Part shown: positions 33,509 through 41,229 of the stretch, in pieces
How positions within the stretch are numbered: the stretch's first letter is position 1
Layout: every line of letters begins with the position of its first letter
DNA from: Paractinoplanes polyasparticus
GTDB taxonomy: Bacteria > Actinomycetota > Actinomycetes > Mycobacteriales > Micromonosporaceae
Direction of reading: 5' to 3'
Length of the DNA stretch: 64,000 bases
Assembly (NCBI RefSeq): GCF_019710575.1
Contig: NZ_JAHWFK010000032.1
Coordinates: 62,001 to 126,000, forward strand
Translations under genes and position numbers: made by a program
The notes under the pieces: model-generated
The model's input: only the letters and a program-made list of their open reading frames with translations
Database searches by the model: none
Told to the model about the DNA's origin: nothing

Positions 33509-33943
33509 GTGACCGTCACGCGCTTGGACAGCCTGGGTGACATCGACGCCGCGGCCGGCCTGCTCGACCAGTACCGCCAGCACTACGGCGCCAACCCGGC
33601 CCCCGAAGCCGTGGGCGCGTGGCTGCGCGAACAGATCGAGTCGGCCCGCGCCCGCGTGTATCTGGCCGGCGAGGCGGACGGCATCTGCACCGTCGCGGTA
33701 GTGCCCGCCGCGCTCACTCTCCGCACGGTGTGGCTGGTGCGTGACCTCTACGTGAGGCCGGCGGCCCGGCGCCGCGGGGTCGCGCGGGCGCTGCTGACCG
33801 CGGTCGCGGAGGAGGCGCGCGCCAGCGGCGCGCACCGCCTCTCACTGCAGACCGAGACCGACAACGTACGGGCCATCGAGCTCTACACCCGGACCGGTTT
33901 CGCCGCCCTGCCGGAAGTGACCGTGATGGACGGCGTCCTTTAG
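33509..33943 (+). CDS. GNAT-family N-acetyltransferase
   Basis: 144 residues from GTG 33509, preceded by GAGGGG; an in-frame TTG at 33479 or GTGs after it could add up to ten residues. The acetyl-CoA-binding motif A is VRDLYVRPAARRRGVARALL (R-x-x-G-x-G/A form), and motif B with a conserved Tyr is in NVRAIELYTRTGFAAL. The substrate is not known. Its end overlaps the CDP-alcohol transferase gene by four bases on the opposite strand. Confidence 0.88.
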   Translation: MTVTRLDSLGDIDAAAGLLDQYRQHYGANPAPEAVGAWLREQIESARARVYLAGEADGICTVAVVPAALTLRTVWLVRDLYVRPAARRRGVARALLTAVAEEARASGAHRLSLQTETDNVRAIELYTRTGFAALPEVTVMDGVL

Positions 33944-34752
33944 GCGGGCACCGCCACGCGCTGCTCCTCGGGCCGGCGCGCCTTGGCCCGGGTGTACGCG
34001 TAGAGGCGGTAGATCAGCAGCAGCTCGAACGCCACCATGAGCACCGACGACAGGATCGCGACCGCGATGATCTGCTGGACGACGGGACCGAGGATGAACA
34101 CGAACATCATGAACTCGATGCCGCTGAACAGGTGCGGACGGATCCGGTGCCGCACCAGGAAGTTGCGCAGGCGCCACACCGCGGACTCGTTGCCGGTGGC
34201 CTCGGCGACGACCACCGGGCCGGACGGCGCGTCCTCGTCGGTCATGACGACCGTGCCCTGGTTGAGGTCGGCGCGCACCTTGCCCATCTGAAGCGCGTTG
34301 AGGTAGCGGAACATGTCGAGGAAGACGACCACGCCGCCGACCCAGAGGTAGGTCCGGTTGTCCGTCGCCACGTACTGCCCGCCGAACAGGCCGACCGCGC
34401 ACGCGGCCACCCGCAGGCGGTCGAACACGTAGTCGAGCCATGACCCGAAGGCCGAACCCGTCCCGTTCAGGCGCGCGATCTTGCCGTCCATGCAGTCCAG
34501 GACGAAGCTGAGGTGGAACAGCAGGGCCCCGAGCAGCAGCCACGGGTAGTCGGCACGCCAGAACGAGTAGGCGCTGCCGAGACCGACGACGAAGGCCAGA
34601 ACGGTCAGCCGGTTGGGCGTCACCGCACGCCACGGCGAGACCAGCCAGACCAGGCGGGAGGCGAGCGGGTCGACCAGGCCGACGGTCCACCAAGCGTCCC
34701 GCTGCTTGTACGTGCGATCGCGGATCACTTCAAGTGGGAACCGCTGAGTCAT
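33940..34752 (-). CDS. CDP-alcohol phosphatidyltransferase
   Basis: 270 residues with about six spans. The full catalytic signature D-x2-D-G-x2-A-R-x8-G-x3-D-x3-D is present in LDCMDGKIARLNGTGSAF then GSWLDYVFD. These enzymes join an alcohol such as inositol phosphate, glycerol phosphate or a phospholipid head group to CDP-diacylglycerol at the cytoplasmic membrane. The preferred alcohol cannot be read from the sequence. The N-terminal 40 residues (RDRTYKQRDAWWTVGLVDPL) are soluble. Confidence 0.92.
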   Translation of the reverse strand: MTQRFPLEVIRDRTYKQRDAWWTVGLVDPLASRLVWLVSPWRAVTPNRLTVLAFVVGLGSAYSFWRADYPWLLLGALLFHLSFVLDCMDGKIARLNGTGSAFGSWLDYVFDRLRVAACAVGLFGGQYVATDNRTYLWVGGVVVFLDMFRYLNALQMGKVRADLNQGTVVMTDEDAPSGPVVVAEATGNESAVWRLRNFLVRHRIRPHLFSGIEFMMFVFILGPVVQQIIAVAILSSVLMVAFELLLIYRLYAYTRAKARRPEEQRVAVPA

Positions 34753-34863
34753 CCAGGAACTCCTGCTTTTTACCGAAAACGTGAACGATCAACCGCGCGG
34801 ACCTTACTAGAAGTTGAACACCCCGCAAAGGACGTCGGCTACAAAACGGACGGAGCCAAGCCT

Positions 34864-35457
34864 GTGGACGCCAGTCATGTCGCGGACGACCTGGAGAGCG
34901 TGATTCTGACCGAGGAACAGATTCTCACCCGGGTCGGCGAGCTCGCCGCCGAACTGCACGAGCGCTTCGGTTCCCGTACGCCGGTGCTCGTGGGCGTGCT
35001 CGGCGGGGCGGCCACCTTCACGGTCGATCTGGCCCGCGCCTACCCCGCACAGGTCGAGATCGGCTGGATGGCCGCCAAGTCGTACAGCACCGGCAACCGC
35101 GCGTCCGGCTCCGTGCGGTTGCTCAAGGACCTCGACATCGACATCACCGGGCGCGACGTCGTGATCGTCGACGGGGTCATCGACACCGGCCTGACCATGT
35201 CGTGGCTGATCGCCAACCTGGCCCAGCGCGAACCGGCCTCGATCACGGTGTGCGCCCTGCTGCGCAAGCCGGAGACCGCCCACGTCGAGGCCGGCACCCC
35301 CACGTACGTCGGTTTCGATGTCGGCGAGGGCCTGATCGTCGGCTACGGGCTGGATCACGAGGGCCACTACCGCAACCTGCGCTGCGCAGCCGTGCTCGCG
35401 CCCGCGGTGTACGCGGCGCGGCGCGGCCGACGGGTGGCGCCGCACGGCCGCACGTAG
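34864..35457 (+). CDS. Hypoxanthine-phosphoribosyltransferase-like protein with an altered PRPP loop
   Basis: 197 residues from GTG 34864, with GGAG 8-9 bases upstream. The fold is clearly HPRT: the N-terminal segment ILTEEQILTRVGELAAEL, then VLVGVLGGAATFTVDLARA, the region MAAKSYSTGNRASGSVRLL where HPRT has the flexible loop, and GYGLDHEGHYRNL at the C-terminus. In HPRT the PRPP loop reads EDIIDTG; here VVIVDGVIDTGLT has Asp-Gly in place of Glu-Asp. The catalytic Asp of DTG is kept. It may use another base or bind PRPP differently. A PAC2 gene follows 11 bases later. Confidence 0.85.
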   Translation: MDASHVADDLESVILTEEQILTRVGELAAELHERFGSRTPVLVGVLGGAATFTVDLARAYPAQVEIGWMAAKSYSTGNRASGSVRLLKDLDIDITGRDVVIVDGVIDTGLTMSWLIANLAQREPASITVCALLRKPETAHVEAGTPTYVGFDVGEGLIVGYGLDHEGHYRNLRCAAVLAPAVYAARRGRRVAPHGRT

Positions 35458-35467
35458 GCTGTTACCC

Positions 35468-36337
35468 ATGACTGAGTTCGACGGCCTCCCGGTGCTCCGC
35501 TCCCCCGTGGCGATCGCCGCCTTCGAGGGCTGGAACGACGCGGCGGACGCATCGACCGCGGCCGTGGAACACCTCGAGCAGGTGTGGCAGGCGCGCGAGA
35601 TCTCCACCATCGACCCCGAGGACTTCTACGACTTCCAGGTCAGCCGTCCGACGATCACCATGGCCGAGGGCGAGACGCGCAAGATCGAGTGGCCGACCAC
35701 CCGCTTCACCGTGGCCAGCCCGCCCGGCGCCGACCGCGACGTCGTGCTGATCCGCGGCATCGAGCCCAGCATGCGGTGGCGCACCTTCTGCGAGCAGGTG
35801 CTCGAGGTCTGCCACAGCCTCGAGGTCAACCGGATCGTGCTGCTGGGCGCCCTGCTGGCCGACGTGCCCTACACCCGCCCGCTGCCGATCAGCGGCTCGG
35901 CCAACGACCGCGAGGCGCAGGACAAATACAAGGTGGTCCCCACCCGCTACGACGGCCCGACCGGCATCGTCGGCGTGCTGCACGAGGCGGCCGGCCGCGC
36001 CGACCTCGACGCGTTGTCGTTCTGGGTGCACGTGCCGCACTACGCCAACAACCCGCCCTGCCCCAAGGCGACGCTGGCCCTGCTGAGCCGCCTGGAGGAC
36101 GTGCTCGACCTGCCCGTCCCGCTGGCCGACCTGGCGGAAGAGGCCGACGAGTGGGAGAAGCGCGTCCGCGCCGCGGCCGAGCAGGACGCCGAGCTGGGTG
36201 AATACGTCCGCGAACTCGAGGAGCGGGTCGGCGACGAGGGAATCCAGCCGCTGACCGGCGACGAGATCGCCAGCGAGTTCGAGAAGTACCTGCGCCGCCG
36301 CGGCGGTTCCGCGGGTCCCACAGCCGGCTCCTGGTAA
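35468..36337 (+). CDS. PAC2-family protein
   Basis: 289 residues of the PAC2 (proteasome-assembly-chaperone-2-like) family, which is common in actinobacteria. The N-terminus (VLRSPVAIAAFEGWNDAADA), VVLIRGIEPSMRWR, the loop RPLPISGSANDREAQDKY and SFWVHVPHYANNPPCPKA are family features. The last 80 residues are acidic and helical (EEADEWEKRVRAAAEQDAE), a likely coiled coil. The role in bacteria is not established; an assembly function in the proteasome pathway has only been suggested from homology. It lies downstream of the HPRT-like gene and may be co-transcribed. Confidence 0.9.
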   Translation: MTEFDGLPVLRSPVAIAAFEGWNDAADASTAAVEHLEQVWQAREISTIDPEDFYDFQVSRPTITMAEGETRKIEWPTTRFTVASPPGADRDVVLIRGIEPSMRWRTFCEQVLEVCHSLEVNRIVLLGALLADVPYTRPLPISGSANDREAQDKYKVVPTRYDGPTGIVGVLHEAAGRADLDALSFWVHVPHYANNPPCPKATLALLSRLEDVLDLPVPLADLAEEADEWEKRVRAAAEQDAELGEYVRELEERVGDEGIQPLTGDEIASEFEKYLRRRGGSAGPTAGSW

Positions 36338-36346
36338 CGGACCCCT

Positions 36347-36489
36347 CAGGCCGGGCCGCTTGCCAGCAGGCCGGGCCGCTTGCCAGCAGGCCGGGCAGTT
36401 TGCCAGCAGGCCGCGCCGCTTGCCAGCAGGCCGGGCAGTTTGCCAGCAGGCCGGGCAGTTGAGGCCGGTTGTCAGCAGGCCGGGCAGTT
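36347..36489. repeat. Seven-copy 20-bp tandem repeat on the 3' end of the MarR gene
   Basis: Copies of a 20-bp unit, on the minus strand AACTGCCCGGCCTGCTGGCA with the variant AGCGGCCCGGCCTGCTGGCA, run from 36347 to 36489. The copy nearest the gene contains the last five codons (NCPAC) and the TGA of the MarR-type gene, then 9 bases of spacer, then six further copies. It lies between the PAC2 and MarR genes, which converge. There are no spacers, so it is not a CRISPR array. The unit has grown from a gene end, as at 7882-8303. Confidence 0.85.
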
Positions 36490-36933
36490 GGGCAGGCGCG
36501 CGGCGGCTATCGCGGTGGCGAGCTGCCGGAAGACCTGCTGGTCGTCGGGGCTGAGGTCGCCGGCGATGTCGGGCAGACGCTCGGCGATGTCGACGTAGAG
36601 CGCGTCGGCGATCAGCTTGCCCTCGGCCGTCGCGTAGAGCGTGATCACGCGCCGGTCGCTGCCGGGGCTTTCCCGCTGAACCAGGCCGCGGCGCTCCGTG
36701 CGGTCGACCAGCTGGCTGAGCGCGTTCTTCGCCATGCCCATCGCCGCGGCCAGCTCGGCCATGCGCCGGGGCCGGTCTTTGACGCTGCACAGCAGCTGCC
36801 CCTGGGCGGGCGTGAGGTCGTGGTCGCCGCAGATCTGCACGAACCGCCGCTGAATCACGATCGAGAGCGCGACCAGCGCGTTGCCGAACCCGTGGTTGTC
36901 CACGCCGACATCGTAAGCCTTGCTCAAGTTCAC
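36472..36933 (-). CDS. MarR-family transcriptional regulator
   Basis: 153 residues from GTG 36933. The winged helix spans about 45-110 (LTPAQGQLLCSVKDRPRRMAE, MGMAKNALSQLVDRTERRGLV, and the wing SDRRVITLYATAEG). It is divergent from a Ddn-like nitroreductase with two palindromes in the shared 52 bases, one of them over its own start codon, so autorepression and control of the neighbour are likely. Its last five codons and stop form the first unit of a 20-bp tandem repeat. Confidence 0.92.
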   Translation of the reverse strand: MNLSKAYDVGVDNHGFGNALVALSIVIQRRFVQICGDHDLTPAQGQLLCSVKDRPRRMAELAAAMGMAKNALSQLVDRTERRGLVQRESPGSDRRVITLYATAEGKLIADALYVDIAERLPDIAGDLSPDDQQVFRQLATAIAAARLPNCPAC

Positions 36934-36964
36934 GCCGTGAACTACTTTGGTTCACAGCATGAAC
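36928..36964. promoter_or_regulatory. Paired operators between the MarR and Ddn-like genes
   Basis: GTTCACGCCGTGAAC at 36928-36942 and GTTCACAGCATGAAC at 36950-36964 share the form GTTCAC-N3-GTGAAC (the second has ATGAAC on the right). Their starts are 22 bp apart, about two helical turns. The first covers the marR start codon. They are probably sites of the MarR protein. Confidence 0.65.
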
Positions 36965-36985
36965 TTTATTGGCGAGGGAGCAGAC

Positions 36986-37474
36986 ATGGCGTTCGAGACC
37001 CGTCGGGGCACACGCGGCGCACGGCAGCCCGGCGGCCGCCTGCTGGCGTGGATGAATCGGTTGATGATGCGCCGCATCCGAAGCGGCAAGGGCGCCGGGT
37101 CGAGCACCCTCGTGCTGACCACCATCGGCCGCAAGAGCGGTGCCGAGCGCCAGAACCCGGTCACCTACTTCCCCGGCGACCGCGGCCCCGACAGCTGGCT
37201 GATCGTCGCGTCCGCGGCGGGCGCGGCCGGCAACCCCGCCTGGTTCCACAACCTCGCCGCCCACCCCGACCAGGTACGCATCGAGCTCGCCAACGGCGCG
37301 ATCCCGGTGACCGCCGAGCAACTGACCGGCGCCGATCGCGAGTCGGCCTGGCGCGGCATCACGTCCAGCTCGGCCCGGTTCGCGCAATACCAGAAGAAGA
37401 CCGACCGCGAACTCCCCGTGATCCGCCTGACCCCACGCCAGGCCGCCGAGCCGCGGGCCGACGGGGCCCGCTGA
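36986..37474 (+). CDS. Deazaflavin (F420)-dependent nitroreductase family protein (Ddn-like)
   Basis: 162 residues from ATG 36986, with GAGGGAG upstream; a TTG at 36947 would lie inside the operator. LVLTTIGRKSGAERQNPVTYF and DSWLIVASAAGAAGNPAWFHNLAAHP are the strongly conserved segments of the F420-binding split-barrel family of Mycobacterium tuberculosis Ddn. Members reduce quinones or nitro compounds with F420H2. The divergent MarR and its sites suggest induction by such compounds. Confidence 0.92.
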   Translation: MAFETRRGTRGARQPGGRLLAWMNRLMMRRIRSGKGAGSSTLVLTTIGRKSGAERQNPVTYFPGDRGPDSWLIVASAAGAAGNPAWFHNLAAHPDQVRIELANGAIPVTAEQLTGADRESAWRGITSSSARFAQYQKKTDRELPVIRLTPRQAAEPRADGAR

Positions 37475-37670
37475 ACGCGTAACGGGCCGTCCCGGCCGGT
37501 GCACGAAACGCGAGCGGACTCGTCCAGAAGCAAGGCATCACAGCGCTGCTCGCGTGCCGCTCGTTGAAGATCAGAAACCGGACGCGCTGGGCTTGTCGGC
37601 CACTCCAGCCATCGCGCGCGGCGTTCGTTGGGGCGTGTCGCTGCGAGCTGCGACACAGCGCGTAAGGCAT

Positions 37671-37690
37671 CCTAGGAACCTAGGGTCTAG
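37671..37690. promoter_or_regulatory. CCTAGG repeats before the GntR gene
   Basis: CCTAGG at 37671-37676 and at 37679-37684, with a third partial copy (TCTAGG) at 37686-37691, stand just before the ATG at 37700. The position over the start region suggests an operator, most simply for the GntR product itself. A further hairpin, GTGTCGC-N8-GCGACAC, lies at 37635-37656. Confidence 0.4.
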
Positions 37691-37699
37691 GGGGTCGGC

Positions 37700-38491
37700 A
37701 TGACGATCAATCCGGGGGCGGCGGAGTTTCCGCATCGGCAGATCGCTAGTCAGCTCAAGGAACGCATCCGGCGCGGGGACTGGCAGCCGGGGGAACGCCT
37801 GCCGAGCATTCCCGCAATGGCTGAGATGTTCGGCGTCGCCAAGCAGACCGTGCAGCGGACCGTCGACCAGCTGCGGGTCGAGGGCATCCTGATCACCAAG
37901 CCGGGCTCCGGCACATACGTCCGGGGCACGCGGCGCCGCCTGAACCGGCTCTCGCGCGGGCGGTACGGCGCGCACCGGGGGTATCACGCCGACCTCGCCG
38001 CCCGGTATCGGCAGCAACTGGTTTCCGTACGGCGTGAGGCCGCACCGCCGGAGGTGGCCGACGCGTTCGGCGTGCGCGACGGCACCGAGATGCTCGTCCG
38101 CCGGCACATCGTGCGCGCCGACGACGCCGCGGTGGAGGTCGGCGCCTCGTGGTTCCGGGTGACCGACGTCAGCGGCACCTCGCTCGAACGGGCCGAGGCG
38201 TTCGGGCGGCCGCTCTATCAGGAGGCCGAGGAGGTGCTCGGCAAGCGTTACGCCTCGGCGACCGACACGATCAGCGCCCGGCAGCCCAGCCGCGAGGAGG
38301 CCGAGATCCTCCAGATCCGCCCCGACACCCCGGTGCTGCACCTGCTGCACGTGGCCTTCGACGAGACCCGCAAGCCCATCGAGGTGGCCCAGGCGACCTG
38401 GCCCGGCCCGATGACCACCCTCACCGAGGAGTACAAGATCCCGGCCCCCGTGCCGGCCCCCGACCCGGACCCGGGCCTGGCCCTCGCCTGA
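37700..38491 (+). CDS. GntR-family regulator of the HutC/UTRA branch
   Basis: 263 residues. The winged helix is at 10-75 (PHRQIASQLKERIRRGDWQPG, LPSIPAMAEMFGVAKQTVQRTV, ILITKPGSGTYVRG). The UTRA ligand domain is at 90-245, with the characteristic ending PVLHLLHVAFDETRKPIEVA. The tail is Pro-rich. HutC-type regulators sense small molecules such as sugars or amino-acid breakdown products; the ligand is unknown. No metabolic genes stand next to it, so it may act elsewhere or only on itself. Confidence 0.92.
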   Translation: MTINPGAAEFPHRQIASQLKERIRRGDWQPGERLPSIPAMAEMFGVAKQTVQRTVDQLRVEGILITKPGSGTYVRGTRRRLNRLSRGRYGAHRGYHADLAARYRQQLVSVRREAAPPEVADAFGVRDGTEMLVRRHIVRADDAAVEVGASWFRVTDVSGTSLERAEAFGRPLYQEAEEVLGKRYASATDTISARQPSREEAEILQIRPDTPVLHLLHVAFDETRKPIEVAQATWPGPMTTLTEEYKIPAPVPAPDPDPGLALA

Positions 38492-38554
38492 ACGGCCGGT
38501 CGCGGCGGGCGGGCCGGGTGTCACGGCGGTCGGCGACCGAAGACCGGAAATACA

Positions 38555-38596
38555 GAAGACCCGAGGTGCCCTGTGCGAAGGGCGCCTCGGGTCTTC
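38555..38596. terminator. Bidirectional terminator between the GntR and secreted-protein genes
   Basis: A 17-bp stem: GAAGACCCGAGGTGCCC at 38555-38571 pairs with GGGCGCCTCGGGTCTTC at 38580-38596 (one non-canonical step) around an 8-base loop. It lies between two convergent genes and should serve both. Confidence 0.85.
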
Positions 38597-38604
38597 GGTG
38601 GTGC

Positions 38605-38907
38605 TTAGCGGCCGAGGAGGCCCAGGTTCAGGCCGGAGTTGCCCTGGCCGTTGGGGCTGAGCACGTTCAGCAGGGCGAACTGGTTGTACTCGTCGTTGTT
38701 GTCCGAGTAGCGGTAGTCGAGGTCGTAGCTCGAGCTCCGGTACGAACGGTAGTCGAGGTCGTAGTCGTAGTCGCCGCCGAACGGGTGGTGGGCGACAGCC
38801 GACGCCTGGCCGTCGTGCGAGACGGCGGCGCTGGCGGTGCCCGCGAAGGCGAAGCTGGCGCCGGTGGCGAGCATGAGGCCGGCGATGTAGAGGACCGGAC
38901 GACGCAT
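38605..38907 (-). CDS. Small secreted Asp/Tyr-rich protein
   Basis: 100 residues with a clear signal peptide (MRRPVLYIAGLMLATGASFA, cleavage after ASA near residue 27). The mature 73 residues are rich in Asp, Tyr, Ser and Asn (GGDYDYDLDYRSYRSSSYDL), and end in SPNGQGNSGLNLGLLGR, an Asn/Gly/Leu-rich tail. It has no Cys. Similar short secreted proteins with an N-x-G tail are found in actinobacteria, but I cannot name a family. The Asp/Tyr-rich part could bind cations or stay disordered. It has its own promoter region in the 215-base gap upstream. Confidence 0.75.
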   Translation of the reverse strand: MRRPVLYIAGLMLATGASFAFAGTASAAVSHDGQASAVAHHPFGGDYDYDLDYRSYRSSSYDLDYRYSDNNDEYNQFALLNVLSPNGQGNSGLNLGLLGR

Positions 38908-39081
38908 GGTATTTCCTTTCGGACGATTTCAGGACCAGGGAAAGTCTGGCGGAATCGTGACCGAATTGTGGCTTATTTCGGTTGAGTCCAGCCAACCGCA
39001 TGGAATGTTCCCGAACCGCCCAGTAACCCTGATCAAGCGTCTAAAGTCCTCGCGGGGCGAGCCGCGCCCGAACAGCAGGAA

Positions 39082-39111
39082 GCCGGGCACTCCCCGAAGA
39101 GAGCGCCCGGC
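39082..39111 (-). terminator. Hairpin after mshC
   Basis: GCCGGGC at 39082-39088 pairs with GCCCGGC at 39105-39111, with CTC and GAG pairing inside. It lies 11 bases past the mshC stop and probably ends the mshC operon. Confidence 0.6.
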
Positions 39112-39122
39112 CGCAGCACCGA

Positions 39123-40361
39123 TCAGAGACGGACGCCGAGCAGGGCGTCGACCGTCCGCGCCATCAACTCGGGCGCCTGGTCGTCCTCACCCGCGCCGGC
39201 CAGCGCCGCCTCGGCCCAGGCGTCGACCACGGCGAGCGCCGCGGGCGAGTCGAGATCGCTGCTCAGGGCCTCGCGCACCGCGGCCACCAGCCCCTCCCCC
39301 GACGGGCCGGCCGGCGCAGCCGCCGCCGACCGCCAGCGGGCCAGCCTCTCCTCGCCCGTCTTGAGCACCTCGTCGGTCCACTCGCGGTCGCCGCGGTAGT
39401 GGCTCGACAGCAACCCCAGGCGCACGGCCATCGGGTCGACCCCGTCGCCCCGCAGGCGGGACACGAAAACCAGGTTGCCCTTGGACTTCGACATCTTCTC
39501 GCCGTCGAGGCCGATCATGCCGGCGTGCACGTAGTGCCGCGCGAACGGCGCCCGGCCGGTCAGCGTCTCGGCGTGCGCGGCAGAGCACTCGTGGTGGGGG
39601 TAGAGCAGGTCGTTGCCGCCGCCCTGCACGTCGATCGTCTCGCCCAGCCGGTCGAGGGCGATCGTCGTGCACTCGATGTGCCACCCGGGGCGGCCGGGAC
39701 CGAGGTCGCCGCCGTCCCAGGCCGGTTCGCCGTCGCGGGCGCCGCGCCACAGCAGCGGATCGAGCGGGTCGCGCTTGCCCTCGCGGTCGGGGTCACCGCC
39801 ACGCTCGCGCGACAACGCGATCATCTCGTCGCGCGCGAGGTTGGACTCGTAGCCGAACCGGGGCGCCGCGGCGACCGAGTAGTAGACGTCGCCGGTGCCG
39901 TCGTCGAGCGTGTACGCAGCGCCGGCCTCGATCAGATCGGCCACGTGCGAGACGATGGCCGGGATCGACTCGACCGCGCCGACGTAGTGGGCCGGCGGGA
40001 TGATCCGCAGGGCCTCCATGTCCTCGCGGAACAGGGCCGTCTCGCGCATGCCGAGCACGATCCAGTCCTCCCCGTCGCGGGACGCGCGCTCGAGCAGCGG
40101 ATCGTCGATGTCGGTCACGTTCTGCACGTAGTCGACGTCGAGACCGGCGTCGCGCCAGGCCCGGTTCACCAGGTCGAAGGTGATCATCGTGGCGGCGTGG
40201 CCCAGATGGGTGGCGTCGTAGGGCGTGATGCCGCAGACGTACATCGTCGCCCTGGAGCCGGGATCAGAAACAGCGACCTCGCGGCGGGCCGAGTCGTAGA
40301 GGCGCGGCAACGGTGCCGTTCCCGGCAGGGTCGGCACGTCGTGCCCGGTCCATGAATCCAT
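39123..40361 (-). CDS. mshC: MshC, cysteine:GlcN-Ins ligase of mycothiol synthesis
   Basis: 412 residues. MshC activates Cys with ATP and joins it to 1-D-myo-inosityl-2-amino-2-deoxy-alpha-D-glucopyranoside, the third enzymatic step to mycothiol. It is related to cysteinyl-tRNA synthetase. RATMYVCGITPYDATHLGHA has the zinc Cys and the HIGH-like HLGH. The zinc ligands also include the HIECTT Cys and a His in PHHECS. EKMSKSKGN is the KMSKS loop. The anticodon-binding domain of the tRNA synthetase is lacking, as expected. It is the last gene of a five-gene operon. Confidence 0.96.
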   Translation of the reverse strand: MDSWTGHDVPTLPGTAPLPRLYDSARREVAVSDPGSRATMYVCGITPYDATHLGHAATMITFDLVNRAWRDAGLDVDYVQNVTDIDDPLLERASRDGEDWIVLGMRETALFREDMEALRIIPPAHYVGAVESIPAIVSHVADLIEAGAAYTLDDGTGDVYYSVAAAPRFGYESNLARDEMIALSRERGGDPDREGKRDPLDPLLWRGARDGEPAWDGGDLGPGRPGWHIECTTIALDRLGETIDVQGGGNDLLYPHHECSAAHAETLTGRAPFARHYVHAGMIGLDGEKMSKSKGNLVFVSRLRGDGVDPMAVRLGLLSSHYRGDREWTDEVLKTGEERLARWRSAAAAPAGPSGEGLVAAVREALSSDLDSPAALAVVDAWAEAALAGAGEDDQAPELMARTVDALLGVRL

Positions 40362-40413
40362 GCTCAGAACATTATCCAGCAGTGGTCACGCAAGCCCGGC
40401 GGCGTGAACAAAA

Positions 40414-41229
40414 CTACACAGGTGGCCAGGGGATCGCGGGCCAGTCCTGCGGCGGATCGGGGAACCGGCTGCGGCGCAGCAGGCGCTTGGCCCGCAGCCG
40501 CACCTGTTGCACCTCGGTGATCGTCAGGTGCTCCTCCAGCGCCTCCCCGAGCTCGCCGTCGAGCTGCGCGAGCAGTGCCGGCAGCACCTCGGCGGCCTCG
40601 GGGATCAGCGGCTTGCCGGTCCAGCCCCAGAGGACCGTACGCAGCTTGTTCTCGACGTGGAAGCTCACGCCGTGGTCGACGCCGTGCACCGAGCCGGTGG
40701 CCGGGTAGAGCACGTGACCGCCCTTGCGGTCGGCGTTGTTGATCACCGCGTCGAACACGGCCAGGCGGGCCAGGCGCTGGTCGTCGGCGTGGGCCAGGGC
40801 GTACGCGTCCCCGTCCTCGTCGCGCGCGTTGGCCACCGCCAGCCATCCCTCGGGCACGTCGTAGGCCGGCACGAAGCCGATCAGCGACTCGGCCGTCGCG
40901 GGCTCGTCGATCCACAGCTGCAGCGCGCCGACGCCGAGCGGGCCGTCCCGCAGGATCGTGGGCGGGACGACATCCCACCCCGTCGCCCGGGACACCAGAT
41001 AGGCCGACACCTCACGCCCGGCCAGGGTGCCGTCGGGGAAGTCCCACAGCGGGCGCTCGCCCTGCACCGGCTTGTAGACGCAGCGGCGGGTCAGCCCGTC
41101 GAGGGTGATCTCGGCCCGCAACGTGGTGTTCGAGGCGTCGACCAGCCGGCCCTCGATCTCGAGCCGGCCGCGGCTGAGCAGTTCGAGGGCATCAGCCTCG
41201 GCCAGCGCCGCGGCGGGCTCGGTGGTCAC
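40414..41229 (-). CDS. SCO1664-family protein (PI3/4-kinase-like fold)
   Basis: 271 residues from GTG 41229, whose first bases overlap the DUF3090 stop (GTGA). CVYKPVQGERPLWDFPDGTL has the Lys-Pro pattern of the ATP-binding part of the family, and LAVFDAVINNADRKGGHVLY followed by GVDHGVSFHVENKLR has the N-x-D-R-K-G/GVDHG pattern of the catalytic segment of PI3/4-kinase-like proteins. The function is not known. The set LLM oxidoreductase, histidine phosphatase, DUF3090, this gene and mshC is conserved across actinobacteria, which suggests shared physiology. Confidence 0.9.
   Translation of the reverse strand: MTTEPAAALAEADALELLSRGRLEIEGRLVDASNTTLRAEITLDGLTRRCVYKPVQGERPLWDFPDGTLAGREVSAYLVSRATGWDVVPPTILRDGPLGVGALQLWIDEPATAESLIGFVPAYDVPEGWLAVANARDEDGDAYALAHADDQRLARLAVFDAVINNADRKGGHVLYPATGSVHGVDHGVSFHVENKLRTVLWGWTGKPLIPEAAEVLPALLAQLDGELGEALEEHLTITEVQQVRLRAKRLLRRSRFPDPPQDWPAIPWPPV

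Noticed and set aside
36347..36489. CRISPR array
   Set aside because: The repeats are 20 bp and directly joined without unique spacers, and there are no cas genes.
36360..36598. Short plus-strand frames starting in the 20-bp repeat
   Set aside because: They consist mainly of repeat-derived residues and then run antisense to the MarR-type gene.
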